A stretch of 64,000 nt of DNA from a virus. Below the pieces are notes generated by a model that was not told the origin of the DNA, searched no databases, and saw only the letters and a program-made list of their open reading frames with translations. Position numbers and translations under genes: made by a program. The DNA lies in the IMG/VR virus record IMGVR_UViG_3300042549_008312, positions 1 to 64,000 of that record, one strand, 5' to 3'. The number at the start of each line of letters is the position of its first letter. Within the stretch, counting starts at the first letter, position 1. Positions 32,625 to 41,264 of this stretch are shown here, piece after piece.

Positions 32625-33265
32625 TATATCTTTCTACCTTTTGACCAACCATTATTTAGGTAATCTTCAAGGTTTTCTTTTTTAATTTTTTTATTAACAC
32701 CATCTTTAGTTATCCAACAAGTTCCGTATTGTGAGTTTTTTTCACCAACACCAATACCTTTACTAGAATTACTCATTTTTTGTTTAGTTTCTTCTGAATG
32801 CGTTTTACCTTCAAAGGTATTGTACTTAATTTTACCCTCTTTGTGACTTTTTTTCATGGTATTACGCAATCTTTCAACAACAACATCCCTATATTCAAGA
32901 TCGTCAAACATTTTTTGTTTATGTGCTTTACCCCCGCAAATTGATCGGTGTCTTTGTTGTTCGTCACTAATAAAACCACCAGTACCACCACCCATTAAAT
33001 TCATACAATTTTTATCAACAAGCATTTCAGGTGTGATGGCAACTTTTTCGGCCTCAATTAATAAATCCCTATTCTCAAAGAATTCAAGTATTTGTTTTTC
33101 ATGGTTTTCAATACCATATTTTCTAATACTCTTTCTTAATCTTCTACCGCTACCTATATAACCATCTTCTAAGTTATCTGCGCTATGCATACCTATATAA
33201 TACCTGTTTGTTACCAAACAAGTTGTTTTATACAAGTAATGTATTGTTTTTTGTTTCCTTGGCAT
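32624..33265 (-). CDS. GIY-YIG homing endonuclease (Seg-like)
   Basis: 213 aa. YLYKTT...YYIGMHS is the GIY-YIG signature, GYIGSGRRLRKSIRKYG follows, and the C-terminus has HSEETKQKMSNSSKG, a DNA-binding repeat (NUMOD3-like), and a CWITKDG segment. Free-standing in the tRNA array; its TAA overlaps the first helix that encloses the permuted tRNA. TATTTATA lies 15 nt before its ATG. Confidence 0.9.
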   Translation of the reverse strand: MPRKQKTIHYLYKTTCLVTNRYYIGMHSADNLEDGYIGSGRRLRKSIRKYGIENHEKQILEFFENRDLLIEAEKVAITPEMLVDKNCMNLMGGGTGGFISDEQQRHRSICGGKAHKQKMFDDLEYRDVVVERLRNTMKKSHKEGKIKYNTFEGKTHSEETKQKMSNSSKGIGVGEKNSQYGTCWITKDGVNKKIKKENLEDYLNNGWSKGRKI

Positions 33266-33280
33266 AATCTACATTTTTAA

Positions 33281-33288
33281 TATAAATA
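33281..33288 (-). promoter_or_regulatory. Candidate late promoter TATTTATA
   Basis: In ACTATTTATATTA, 15 nt upstream of ATG 33265. Confidence 0.45.
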
Positions 33289-33314
33289 GTACCAAAGAAC
33301 AAAAAAGTTCTAGG

Positions 33315-33386
33315 CGGTCCATGCGGGAATCGAACCCGCCTCACCACCGTGACAGGGTGGCATCCTAGCCGATGAACGAATAGACC
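33315..33386 (-). tRNA. tRNA-Asp(GUC)
   Basis: Acceptor GGTCTAT/ATGGACC, anticodon arm CCACC-CTGTCAC-GGTGG, T loop TTCGATT, discriminator G. Confidence 0.94.
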
Positions 33387-33457
33387 ATTTTTGATTTTCC
33401 AATATGTCAAAGAACTTAATAGGAAACCACAGTTTTACGACAACGTCAACCTATCTT
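33387..33457 (-). ncRNA. Folded inter-tRNA spacer
   Basis: CAAAGATAGG (33450-33459, overlapping the end of tRNA-Phe) pairs with CCTAT (33419-33423) and CTTTG (33408-33412) across a 6-nt bulge. Confidence 0.45.
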
Positions 33458-33533
33458 TGGTGGTGCGGGCAGGAATCGAACCTGCGACACAAGGATTTTC
33501 AGTCCTTTGCTCTACCAACTGAGCTACCGCACC
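33458..33533 (-). tRNA. tRNA-Phe(GAA)
   Basis: Acceptor GGTGCGG/CCGCACC, anticodon arm AAGGA-CTGAAAA-TCCTT, T loop TTCGATT, discriminator A, CCA encoded. First tRNA of the array. Confidence 0.95.
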
Positions 33534-33884
33534 AAATTCGGGATGGATTTTGTTTGTATTTATCCGTTACATGTAATGTGCTGTAACCATCCCCATTTTC
33601 TAATCTGTTACAAAACTAAGAAGTAATTTCTATACTTCCAAATCTTTTTTAAATTTTTTTCATTTTTTTTCTTTTAAACGAAAAAACCCAGAGATCTCTC
33701 CCTGGGTTCCTTATTGTATCTAGTATATTTTTTACTTGAGATTTTTACAATAGGAACCCAGGGCGATTCTCATCACCAAATGTTCTTCCTATATTTGTAA
33801 AGTTTCTCATCGAAATTCTTGTTATTTTCCTATATATACTTCAATTTTACTAAAAGTTTCAAAAAAAGAAATATTTTTTTAAAA
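33534..33884. other. Leader of the tRNA array and terminator region, no gene seen
   Basis: Contains a hairpin GGGATG-GTTACA/TGTAAC-CCATCCC before tRNA-Phe (about 33541-33595), an AT-rich stretch, the terminator at 33685-33708 and a second partial copy of its GGAACCCAGG arm near 33750. A TATATTTG sequence on the plus strand near 33790 has no gene behind it. Confidence 0.5.
33685..33708 (-). terminator. Rho-independent terminator
   Basis: AACCCAG and CTGGGTT arms, T run on the minus strand; ends the unit containing 33885-34352. Confidence 0.75.
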
Positions 33885-34352
33885 TTATCTGCAATAATTA
33901 TCTGCTGCGGAGCTTGCGGCCCACGCATCTGGTTTACCAACGGCATCATATCCCATTGATTTAGCGTAACCAATACCCGCTTCATACAATTGATTTGACT
34001 TCTCACTTTGCTTTGAGTTGTAATCAACGTGTACAGTTATTTTTGTGTCTATGTCTTTCAATATTTCGGCTGCGTTAACTGATCTAACAACCTCAGACCA
34101 TAGCTTTGGATGCATGTTCGCTATTGGATCACCTTTCTTTGGTCTTGGTTCGATTTCTTTACAGTGAATGACGTGAGCACCCTTACCAAACTCATATAAA
34201 CAAATTGTTGTAACATAATTAACATTGCTTCCAACTTCTTGTGAGTCGCAACCAATATAAATTTCAGACTCTGGATGTTTTACCAACCATTCTGATACAT
34301 ATTCGGACACATTCTCAATAATCAACCCATCTTTTGTCCTAAAATCTTTCAT
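33885..34352 (-). CDS. RNase H-like protein (YkuK/DUF458 type)
   Basis: 155 aa. IYIGCDSQEV...YVTTICLYEFG gives the first Asp strand of an RNase H fold, KITVHVDYN the second strand, and SAADNYC near the end. Matches the YkuK group of predicted RNase H-like nucleases. Follows the metallophospho-esterase gene by 3 nt. Confidence 0.75.
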   Translation of the reverse strand: MKDFRTKDGLIIENVSEYVSEWLVKHPESEIYIGCDSQEVGSNVNYVTTICLYEFGKGAHVIHCKEIEPRPKKGDPIANMHPKLWSEVVRSVNAAEILKDIDTKITVHVDYNSKQSEKSNQLYEAGIGYAKSMGYDAVGKPDAWAASSAADNYCR

Positions 34353-34355
34353 TTC

Positions 34356-35945
34356 TTACATTTTAAATGTGGTAAACCCTGTTTCACCACTGTTATCTTT
34401 TATAAAATTAATATGTTGTGCTCTCCCATCTTTATGGATGATCACATGCGATTGTAACCATGAGCTTGGTCCGATATTGTAACCAACTCTTAGTTTTGTT
34501 GAGGTACCAACCGCTAAAGCACCGTCTTTTCTCCCTGGTGAGTGGTAATGACCAACAATGACCTTTGTATTAAGCGTTCTAAACTGATTTAGAGACCCTC
34601 TGCTGCCATTTGATCCAACATCACCATGTTGACCCAACTCCCAATCTTTAACCATGTAAGAAGCGTTCCTATTCAATGTAATGAACTTGGGGAATCTTTG
34701 GTTGATCACCTCAGGTATTACACCTTTAATTTCACCCTTAGCATGCTGTCTCAAAAGCATTGCGGAGTATTCCATGTATACCAATGAGTTTTTGCTTGTC
34801 GGTTGTCTTTTCCAATCCTCATTTGTTAACCAGCGATCCAAAAAGTCATCATGGTTACTTCTAACAATAACAACGTTTTTATAATCTTTGAATGACTCCA
34901 ACCCATCGAGCATGTTATTTATTTCCCTCTCAACAGAATTGGTGCCGTTCATTTCTTTTGCAAATTGAATGAATGGGTTTTTCATTTCATGGTGGCTGAT
35001 TGAGTTGCCATCGAATACGTCATGTAATACAACATGCTCTGGTTTCATCTTGCCTAACAACTCATGTGTCTTATCAATCACATCTTGATCATGATGACCA
35101 TAGTGAATGTCACCAAACACAATTGCTGATAATGAATCAACCTTACTTACCTCTCCACCCTCAACTCTATGACAAAGATCGGTAAAGTTACCAGTCTTAT
35201 CATGTGCGGTTACTTGTCTAACATAGAACGTATCCTCATCCTTAATTTCAACGATGGCAAAACCATATGTGTGATGGAACTCGCCTTTCTTACCAGATTT
35301 TGAATCCGTGTAATTCATCTTTGTTACCGCACCAGTTGTAAGCATCATTTTAGGTTTATTACCCTCAAGAACTGAGATCATCTCAAGTTGTACCTTTGGT
35401 GCTCCAAAGATGCATGAGTTAATACCACTTACACCTTGCAAACCACTCATTGGGTTTGTTGCTGTTGGTTGAATTTTTAAATCTGACATAATTGACACAT
35501 ATTTGTGAACATCATGTCTATTCGCATCCAAATAAGGTACAACAGCGTTATCCCATTCTTCATGATCTTTATCAGTGAACACCGATGTTGGGTTTTTATA
35601 ACGTCCAGCAATTACGTGGATATCAGCACCCAAAAATTCAGCATACGCTTTAATATTTTCAAAGAGTGGTTTATGAACTGGTGTGTCATTCTGAGCCCAA
35701 GTAATAAGGAACATTTTTTGTTCTTTATTAGTCGGTCTTTGTTTGGCCGTCAGATATTGTTCCGATTCAACCTCAACCTTCTCCTTAAAGTTTAATTTTT
35801 CAGAACACCATTTTCTAACTGTTCTTTCGGATTTACCGAATAAAGCCACAAGCGAGTTCATTCTATCATCCCAAGATAACTCCTTATTAAGGTAGATGTT
35901 TCTTGCTTTGTCAATTTCTTGTTCTGTTAAGTCTTTAAATTTCAT
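34356..35945 (-). CDS. HTH plus metallophosphoesterase protein, 529 aa
   Basis: Residues about 25-50 (DRMNSLVALFGKSERTVRKW) look like a helix-turn-helix. The C-terminal half is a calcineurin-like phosphoesterase: FGDIHYGHH, DVFDGN, RSNHDD and GHYHSPGR. Domain order resembles phage DNA-metabolism phosphoesterases such as T5 A1, an inference. Substrate unknown. Confidence 0.75.
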   Translation of the reverse strand: MKFKDLTEQEIDKARNIYLNKELSWDDRMNSLVALFGKSERTVRKWCSEKLNFKEKVEVESEQYLTAKQRPTNKEQKMFLITWAQNDTPVHKPLFENIKAYAEFLGADIHVIAGRYKNPTSVFTDKDHEEWDNAVVPYLDANRHDVHKYVSIMSDLKIQPTATNPMSGLQGVSGINSCIFGAPKVQLEMISVLEGNKPKMMLTTGAVTKMNYTDSKSGKKGEFHHTYGFAIVEIKDEDTFYVRQVTAHDKTGNFTDLCHRVEGGEVSKVDSLSAIVFGDIHYGHHDQDVIDKTHELLGKMKPEHVVLHDVFDGNSISHHEMKNPFIQFAKEMNGTNSVEREINNMLDGLESFKDYKNVVIVRSNHDDFLDRWLTNEDWKRQPTSKNSLVYMEYSAMLLRQHAKGEIKGVIPEVINQRFPKFITLNRNASYMVKDWELGQHGDVGSNGSRGSLNQFRTLNTKVIVGHYHSPGRKDGALAVGTSTKLRVGYNIGPSSWLQSHVIIHKDGRAQHINFIKDNSGETGFTTFKM

Positions 35946-36334
35946 AATTTACTTTCAAGTTTTTGTAATTGTTCGTGTGTTTTTTTAAAATCGTCTACTA
36001 ATAGCTCATGTTCGTCAATGGCTTTATTAATAATGGTCATTTTATTATACCAAATATTCGTCATGGTTGTTTTGATCGTATTTTCATTTGTTTCAGCTAA
36101 TAAAGTCATAACAGTTGGTTCGATTATCTCAATGAGTTCATTCTGTAGTTCGATTATCTCAACACGTTTCAAAGCAAATTCATCTTGTAAGGATACCAAC
36201 TTTTCATTTAAAGAAATGGCCGCATTTCTAATTTTTTTTGTGTAATTATCCGTTTCAACAATGTCGGTGAGATCAACACCTTGTTTAATTAATTTATTAA
36301 CGCTCCATTTAGCTATACTGTATAATAATCCCAT
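35942..36334 (-). CDS. Coiled-coil hypothetical protein, 130 aa
   Basis: Almost entirely helical heptads (LNEKLVSLQDEFALKRVEI...). Stop overlaps the start of the next gene by 4 nt. Confidence 0.6.
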   Translation of the reverse strand: MGLLYSIAKWSVNKLIKQGVDLTDIVETDNYTKKIRNAAISLNEKLVSLQDEFALKRVEIIELQNELIEIIEPTVMTLLAETNENTIKTTMTNIWYNKMTIINKAIDEHELLVDDFKKTHEQLQKLESKL

Positions 36335-36394
36335 ATATTATAATAATAAAAATTTTTTTACTAAAAAACAAATCCTAACCAACATTTTTTTGTT

Positions 36395-36643
36395 TTAATT
36401 ACTTTCGGTTTCTCCATTTTCTAAACTAAAAATTCTAAGTGCGTTTATTATTACTTCAGACTCCTCAAGAGAGAAAGCGCCTTTTGATTGCGCATGTCTT
36501 AATGCAGCATTTATTGTTAAAACAATTTCTGCTTCTGAACCTTCTTTTACTTTTGTTAAAAAAGTTTGATACTCTTCATCGGTATTATAAGCCAATACGC
36601 TAAATAAAACACCTTTTGGTTTTTGTTCTTGTTCGTTACTCAT
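36395..36643 (-). CDS. Hypothetical helical protein, 82 aa
   Basis: Start at ATG 36641-36643 (MSNEQEQKPK), adjacent to the stop of the phosphoesterase gene. Not recognised. Confidence 0.6.
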   Translation of the reverse strand: MSNEQEQKPKGVLFSVLAYNTDEEYQTFLTKVKEGSEAEIVLTINAALRHAQSKGAFSLEESEVIINALRIFSLENGETESN

Positions 36644-36644
36644 A

Positions 36645-37334
36645 TTAATTATTAAATTCGTAAAATTTATCGATACCAAGCAAAATAAAGTTGGTATCTC
36701 CTATTAATTCTTCTTTTGTAAAATGGAAATGCCCGTTGAACCAATATTCAACTCTATTGCCATTAAGTTTTAGTGTTTCATACATAACCTTAAAACGTTC
36801 TCTTTCTTCTAATAATGTGTTATGTAATGATGGGTCTTGTGCTATAAAGTACCAAACCAACTCGTTAAAATGAACTGGTTCGCAGAAACTAGGAGAGCTA
36901 TGTGCAATTACAACATCAATGTTTTCTTCAATCGCATTTAACTTATCGATATCCAAAATAAATTGTTCATCCAACCAATAATCAACACCAGCTTTTCTTT
37001 GACATCTGTCAATACTAATAGCACCACCAACAAATAGATAACTTCTACCTTCAATGTTTCTGACAGTATAGTCAGGTAAGAACTCTATGTTACTAAAGTT
37101 ATAGTTACCATCAAAATAAGATGGGTCATCGTGATTACCACGAATAACTAATAAATTGTTGTTATTTTTTGCTAGTTTTTTATTGATGTCAACCATCTCT
37201 TCATCCATCCTAGCACGATTACGAAACCCCACACCAAAATCACCAACCTGTATAATGGTGGTGTCTTTTACGGCCATGGCCTTCATGTAAAGTTTTTGGA
37301 AATTACCGTGAATATCCCCTAATATCTGTACCAT
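36645..37334 (-). CDS. Metallophosphoesterase, 229 aa
   Basis: Motifs GDIHGN, VGDFGVG, RGNHDDP, AHSSP and NGHFH in order give a complete calcineurin-like active site. Own TATTTTTG box 5 nt before the ATG. Third phosphoesterase of the window. Confidence 0.88.
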   Translation of the reverse strand: MVQILGDIHGNFQKLYMKAMAVKDTTIIQVGDFGVGFRNRARMDEEMVDINKKLAKNNNNLLVIRGNHDDPSYFDGNYNFSNIEFLPDYTVRNIEGRSYLFVGGAISIDRCQRKAGVDYWLDEQFILDIDKLNAIEENIDVVIAHSSPSFCEPVHFNELVWYFIAQDPSLHNTLLEERERFKVMYETLKLNGNRVEYWFNGHFHFTKEELIGDTNFILLGIDKFYEFNN

Positions 37335-37339
37335 AGGTA

Positions 37340-37347
37340 CAAAAATA
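37340..37347 (-). promoter_or_regulatory. Promoter box TATTTTTG
   Basis: 5-nt gap to ATG 37334; leaderless pattern. Confidence 0.5.
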
Positions 37348-37352
37348 ATAAA

Positions 37353-37589
37353 TTATTGGTTAATAACCAACTCTTTATGGTCAATTTTTTTCAATTCGGT
37401 ATCTAATTCATGTTTTTTTCTTTTATTATGACTGTATTTGTAAACATTAAACGTCAAATACGGTAAATAAATCAGATAGAATGACCATAAGAATAATGGT
37501 ACCCCGCCACCGAATAATAATAGAAATGGTGAAAAAATGATAACTATATCCATGGTACAGGATATTATTTCAATCTGTCTATAACTCAT
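37353..37589 (-). CDS. Small membrane protein, 78 aa
   Basis: Hydrophobic residues about 12-52 make two TM segments; charged C-terminal tail. Overlaps the 406-aa gene stop by 4 nt. Confidence 0.6.
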   Translation of the reverse strand: MSYRQIEIISCTMDIVIIFSPFLLLFGGGVPLFLWSFYLIYLPYLTFNVYKYSHNKRKKHELDTELKKIDHKELVINQ

Positions 37590-38806
37590 GTTGTTACTCT
37601 TCTAAGTTTCCCGTTTAAGAAGGATTTATAATTAGGACCTTTCAAAATAATAATCTCATTACCTTCTCTTTTAAATCTGAAGATACCAGCGGCTTCCGCT
37701 GCATCAAGCAATGTTTGTAAATAACCTTGCTTATGTTTTAAATTATTTTGTTCAAAAAAGTCGTCCAGAATTGGTTTTCTAGCTGTGCTAATGAAACCTA
37801 TTAAGTCTAAAATAATTTTGTTCTTATTTGGTGAACTAAAAGAATACGAGAAACTTGGATTGTCTGTTTTCCAGAAAATAAACTCAGTATTAAACGGTTC
37901 TAATGTGATAACTCTAGTATCAATGAATTTTTTAAGTAGGTTAAAATATGTTTTACGGAAAAATCTTTCGGCAACAAAGGCATCCGTTGGGATTCTGTAG
38001 ATTTCTAAGAAGTGGTTGATAAAGATTTTACCTTGTCTATTCTTAACTTTAATCTTAACTTTGTTTGAATCACCTGGAAATAAAACTGTTTCAACAAGTA
38101 TTGTTGGTGCTTTAACTGATTCCCATGTAATCATTAACTTACCATCTTCTTTCAAAGTTTTAATAGGTTTCCAATCACCAAGATCGCTTGATAATTTATA
38201 ATCATTGAACTTACTTTCAAACACAGATTTTAAAACCAAATCCACCCTTCTTGGGTTTTGTGTTTTTTTAACCTTTGCTTGTGTTGGTATGTGTGGTGTT
38301 TGCCCAGCGGTTGGTTCCTTTGTAATAGGAACATCTTTTACCGTATTTTTAATTTGTTTGTTAATAACAGGTGCTGGCGCTGGTGCAGCGGGTCTTGGTG
38401 CTGGCGCTGGCGCTGGAACAGGCTTTGGTTCTAATTCAGCATCAATTTCACTAAATAGGTCTTCCAATAACTCTTCATTTTCTTTTAAGATTGGTATTTT
38501 CATTTGATACCCGTCATAAAAATCAGATGAATTAATATCAACAGCATCCATGTCAATGGAATACCCAGACTCTTCTAAAACTTCTGAGATTCTGTTATGT
38601 AAGAAATCTTCTAGAAAAAATTCTAAAGAGCTTTCTTCATCAAAGTTTCTTGTCGCTTTTTTAATCTCATTAATTGTGATGATTTCACGATATAAACCCG
38701 TATTTTCTAATCGATTATATGATAATTGAACACGATTGTTTTCCGACTTACCTTCACTAAGGATTTGCTCAACTATCAATTTTCTATATTGGTCAGATTT
38801 TCTCAT
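37586..38806 (-). CDS. Virion-type protein with Pro/Ala linker, 406 aa
   Basis: N-terminus holds QILSE-G (residues about 14-19), a prohead-protease-like site after a basic helix. Residues about 130-150 form a Pro-Ala linker (PAPAPAPRPAAPAPAP) separating two unknown domains. TATTTATA 5 nt before the ATG. Likely a packaged or structural protein; inference. Confidence 0.6.
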   Translation of the reverse strand: MRKSDQYRKLIVEQILSEGKSENNRVQLSYNRLENTGLYREIITINEIKKATRNFDEESSLEFFLEDFLHNRISEVLEESGYSIDMDAVDINSSDFYDGYQMKIPILKENEELLEDLFSEIDAELEPKPVPAPAPAPRPAAPAPAPVINKQIKNTVKDVPITKEPTAGQTPHIPTQAKVKKTQNPRRVDLVLKSVFESKFNDYKLSSDLGDWKPIKTLKEDGKLMITWESVKAPTILVETVLFPGDSNKVKIKVKNRQGKIFINHFLEIYRIPTDAFVAERFFRKTYFNLLKKFIDTRVITLEPFNTEFIFWKTDNPSFSYSFSSPNKNKIILDLIGFISTARKPILDDFFEQNNLKHKQGYLQTLLDAAEAAGIFRFKREGNEIIILKGPNYKSFLNGKLRRVTT

Positions 38807-38811
38807 TATAA

Positions 38812-38819
38812 TATAAATA
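38812..38819 (-). promoter_or_regulatory. Candidate late promoter TATTTATA
   Basis: 5 nt upstream of ATG 38806. Confidence 0.4.
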
Positions 38820-38899
38820 TCTTGTTTTTTAGCTTTATTCTTAAAAATAAAACTAATATTATTGTATTAATGATTTTAGAGGTAAGAATATGCAAAAAA

Positions 38900-39055
38900 A
38901 TGGCTGAAGTTCATGTCATTGACGGTATTAGCAAACGCCCAATTTCAATAATAAAAAGCAGTTTAGAGGCTCTAAATTCACTTATTATTGATCTTATGGG
39001 AAAATACACCATAACAACAATTAAACGTAACAGAAAGCGTTTATTGACGTATTAA
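38900..39055 (+). CDS. Small basic protein, 51 aa
   Basis: Plus-strand frame from ATG 38900 (alternative ATG 38870) to TAA, starting MAEVHVIDGISKRP and ending in a basic tail. It fills a gap between divergent and convergent minus genes. No recognised domain; could be spurious. Confidence 0.45.
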   Translation: MAEVHVIDGISKRPISIIKSSLEALNSLIIDLMGKYTITTIKRNRKRLLTY

Positions 39056-40734
39056 TTATCGTATTTGATAATTGTAACTTCTGGCCCTCTTTTATTTTTA
39101 TTTAAAGAGGATATTTTTTCGTTTGTTATTGCGGTATCATCAATACAAATTGCAATAATTTCTGGTAGTGAACTTAATTTATCAGGAATGTTCGATAATT
39201 TTTCATTACCATGAAAATCCACCAAATATAACTTATCACAACCCAATATTTCATCTGTAATCGTTTTTATATTACAGTTAGAGGCTGTTAATCTAGCCAA
39301 GTTGGTTAATGTGTTAATGCCAGTTGGTAATTCCTTTAATTTAGCGTTATAATCCAAAACAATATCCGTTAGGTTAATCAAACCAGTTAAATCAAATTTA
39401 TTTTCAATCTTGCAACCAGAAAAATCAACAAAATTTAAATCTGTTAATTGGTTAATCCAAGATGGTACCTCAGTTAATAAATTATTTCTAACTTTTAGGT
39501 ATTTTAAATTCTTAAGATTTTTAATTGAGTTTGGTAATGACTCTAAACCGCAATCAGAAAAGTCTAATTTTTCCAAACTTTCTATGTCACCGATCTCATT
39601 CAAGATATCAGAATCCATTTTATTACCACTGAAATCTAAAACTTTTGGTTTAGACTCTTTCAACATCTTAATAATTTGATCACCGTATCCTAATTTTAAT
39701 AGGAACTGGATATCATCGTTAACTTTGTTCTTTAACTGTCTTTTTGGTAAAACAGTTTTGGTGATGTACTTTTTGAAGTAGTCTTTAATATCTTTATTCG
39801 TATAAAAGAAATCGTTAATATCAATCGGCCTGTCTGGGATGTTCATGTATTGCTGATCCTCAAAATGGAATTGCATACGAACATTTGGGTCATTCTTAGC
39901 GGCTTTTTTAGAACCATAACCTTTTTTGATTAAAACAAACAACTCCCCACGGCCATGATATGAATCAAACATACTACCATATCTTGTACCAGCTGTACAC
40001 CAAGTTGTATATTTACCAAATTCAACATTTGCTTCTTTATCGTGAGTTATAACAATAACCCAATCTTTATTTTCAAATACTAATTCAGCACGACCAACGG
40101 TTTCATCATAATCTTTACTTTTTTCAATAAAAAGTTGGTGATTCTTAATGCAATTTAATTCTTTGGGGTCAAGTGTATGCACATTATCGGAAGATCCGTC
40201 ATCATCCATCATCGTATATGGCAACACAACCTCACTAAGTGTTTGGTAATCTGGATATTTGTTGATATCTCTCTTACTTTCATTCAAAACATTTGATTTT
40301 TTTAATAAAGAGAATGTGTCCAATGAACCTTTAACTGTTGTGTATAGATCTTCGTAGAAATTACTATTAATATTGGCATCTCGATCTGTTGGTGTGTAGG
40401 AAATTAATTGATTTTTGTATAAACCAAGTAACCATTGTAAATTTTCTTTGTTTGGTGTTGGGTCACATTCAACTAAAAAATTAAACACAACTTCTCTTGG
40501 TGTATTTTCATCACCAATATAGTTTGAGATAGGAATTTGCATATTTGACAAAAACGTAAATAAGTAACGATCATAAAAGAAGTCCTCTGGTTCTTTATAT
40601 GTCATACCATGGAGACTAGTAAAACCCTCGTGTCTTGGGTTAAACTTATCTAACTGTCCTCTTTTAACAGCTTTTCCATATGTTGCTTTAAATGAGTTTT
40701 CATATAGAAACTCAACTCGTGTTTTCTTTTCCAT
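39052..40734 (-). CDS. Leucine-rich-repeat protein, 560 aa
   Basis: Residues about 370-550 hold at least seven LRRs (LEKLDFSDCGLESLP, LKYLKVRNNLLTEVP, LTDIVLDYNAKLKELP). The N-terminal part contains KYTTWCTAG, YHGRGELFVLI and MQFHFEDQQYMN, a globular domain I associate with large-phage proteins of unknown function. LRRs bind proteins, so a host-interaction role is possible. TACTTTTG box 4 nt before the ATG suggests early expression. Confidence 0.75.
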   Translation of the reverse strand: MEKKTRVEFLYENSFKATYGKAVKRGQLDKFNPRHEGFTSLHGMTYKEPEDFFYDRYLFTFLSNMQIPISNYIGDENTPREVVFNFLVECDPTPNKENLQWLLGLYKNQLISYTPTDRDANINSNFYEDLYTTVKGSLDTFSLLKKSNVLNESKRDINKYPDYQTLSEVVLPYTMMDDDGSSDNVHTLDPKELNCIKNHQLFIEKSKDYDETVGRAELVFENKDWVIVITHDKEANVEFGKYTTWCTAGTRYGSMFDSYHGRGELFVLIKKGYGSKKAAKNDPNVRMQFHFEDQQYMNIPDRPIDINDFFYTNKDIKDYFKKYITKTVLPKRQLKNKVNDDIQFLLKLGYGDQIIKMLKESKPKVLDFSGNKMDSDILNEIGDIESLEKLDFSDCGLESLPNSIKNLKNLKYLKVRNNLLTEVPSWINQLTDLNFVDFSGCKIENKFDLTGLINLTDIVLDYNAKLKELPTGINTLTNLARLTASNCNIKTITDEILGCDKLYLVDFHGNEKLSNIPDKLSSLPEIIAICIDDTAITNEKISSLNKNKRGPEVTIIKYDN

Positions 40735-40738
40735 ATTA

Positions 40739-40746
40739 CAAAAGTA
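40739..40746 (-). promoter_or_regulatory. Promoter box TACTTTTG
   Basis: 4-nt gap to ATG 40734; leaderless pattern. Confidence 0.55.
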
Positions 40747-40793
40747 TACAAAAAATCCTTAACAACAAAGTGTTTCGAATAAAATTTTTAAAA

Positions 40794-41264
40794 TTAAAGA
40801 AGAACTCTAGTTGAATTGATATAATCAACCGATTCGAATAGGTTTTTACCTTTTTCTTGTGTTTTGATGAATTTCTTAACCAATTGGCCAGCAATTGCGT
40901 TTGCCTCATCCTCTATTTCACCACCAATGTCTTGTACTGGTTTTACAATACGATCATCCTCATATTGTTTCTTATGAACCATTTCATGAGCAACACTTCT
41001 CATTACATCACCCAACATTCTATTCTTAGCGTAAACACAAACAAGTTTATCTTTATCACGATAAAACGCTGTTGTTACAACACCGTTTTTATCTCTATCA
41101 TGACATAATAAGCATTCGAAGTCACCAGATAAATCCAATTCCTTACAACAAAACTCTATGAAAGATTTTGCTGTTTCAAACTTATCTTCAGGAAACTCAA
41201 GACCATCCTCGATTTTTAAATCGCAAGACGGTGCTTTACCTTTTATGACTTCTAGTAATTTCAT
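40794..41264 (-). CDS. Zinc metalloprotease-like (HExxH), 156 aa
   Basis: VAHEMVHKKQ at residues 91-100 is a gluzincin/SprT-type HExxH site, with a later GEIEDEANAIA that could supply the third ligand. Starts at the base where the fibre gene stops. Role unknown; near fibre genes it might process virion proteins. Confidence 0.7.
   Translation of the reverse strand: MKLLEVIKGKAPSCDLKIEDGLEFPEDKFETAKSFIEFCCKELDLSGDFECLLCHDRDKNGVVTTAFYRDKDKLVCVYAKNRMLGDVMRSVAHEMVHKKQYEDDRIVKPVQDIGGEIEDEANAIAGQLVKKFIKTQEKGKNLFESVDYINSTRVLL

Noticed and set aside
32477-33265. Permuted group I intron (intron halves flanking a tRNA exon) as cause of the reversed tRNA halves
   Set aside because: The upstream flank is almost wholly the GIY-YIG coding region and the downstream flank is about 100 nt of simple hairpins; no room or sign of a P3-P8 core or guanosine site.
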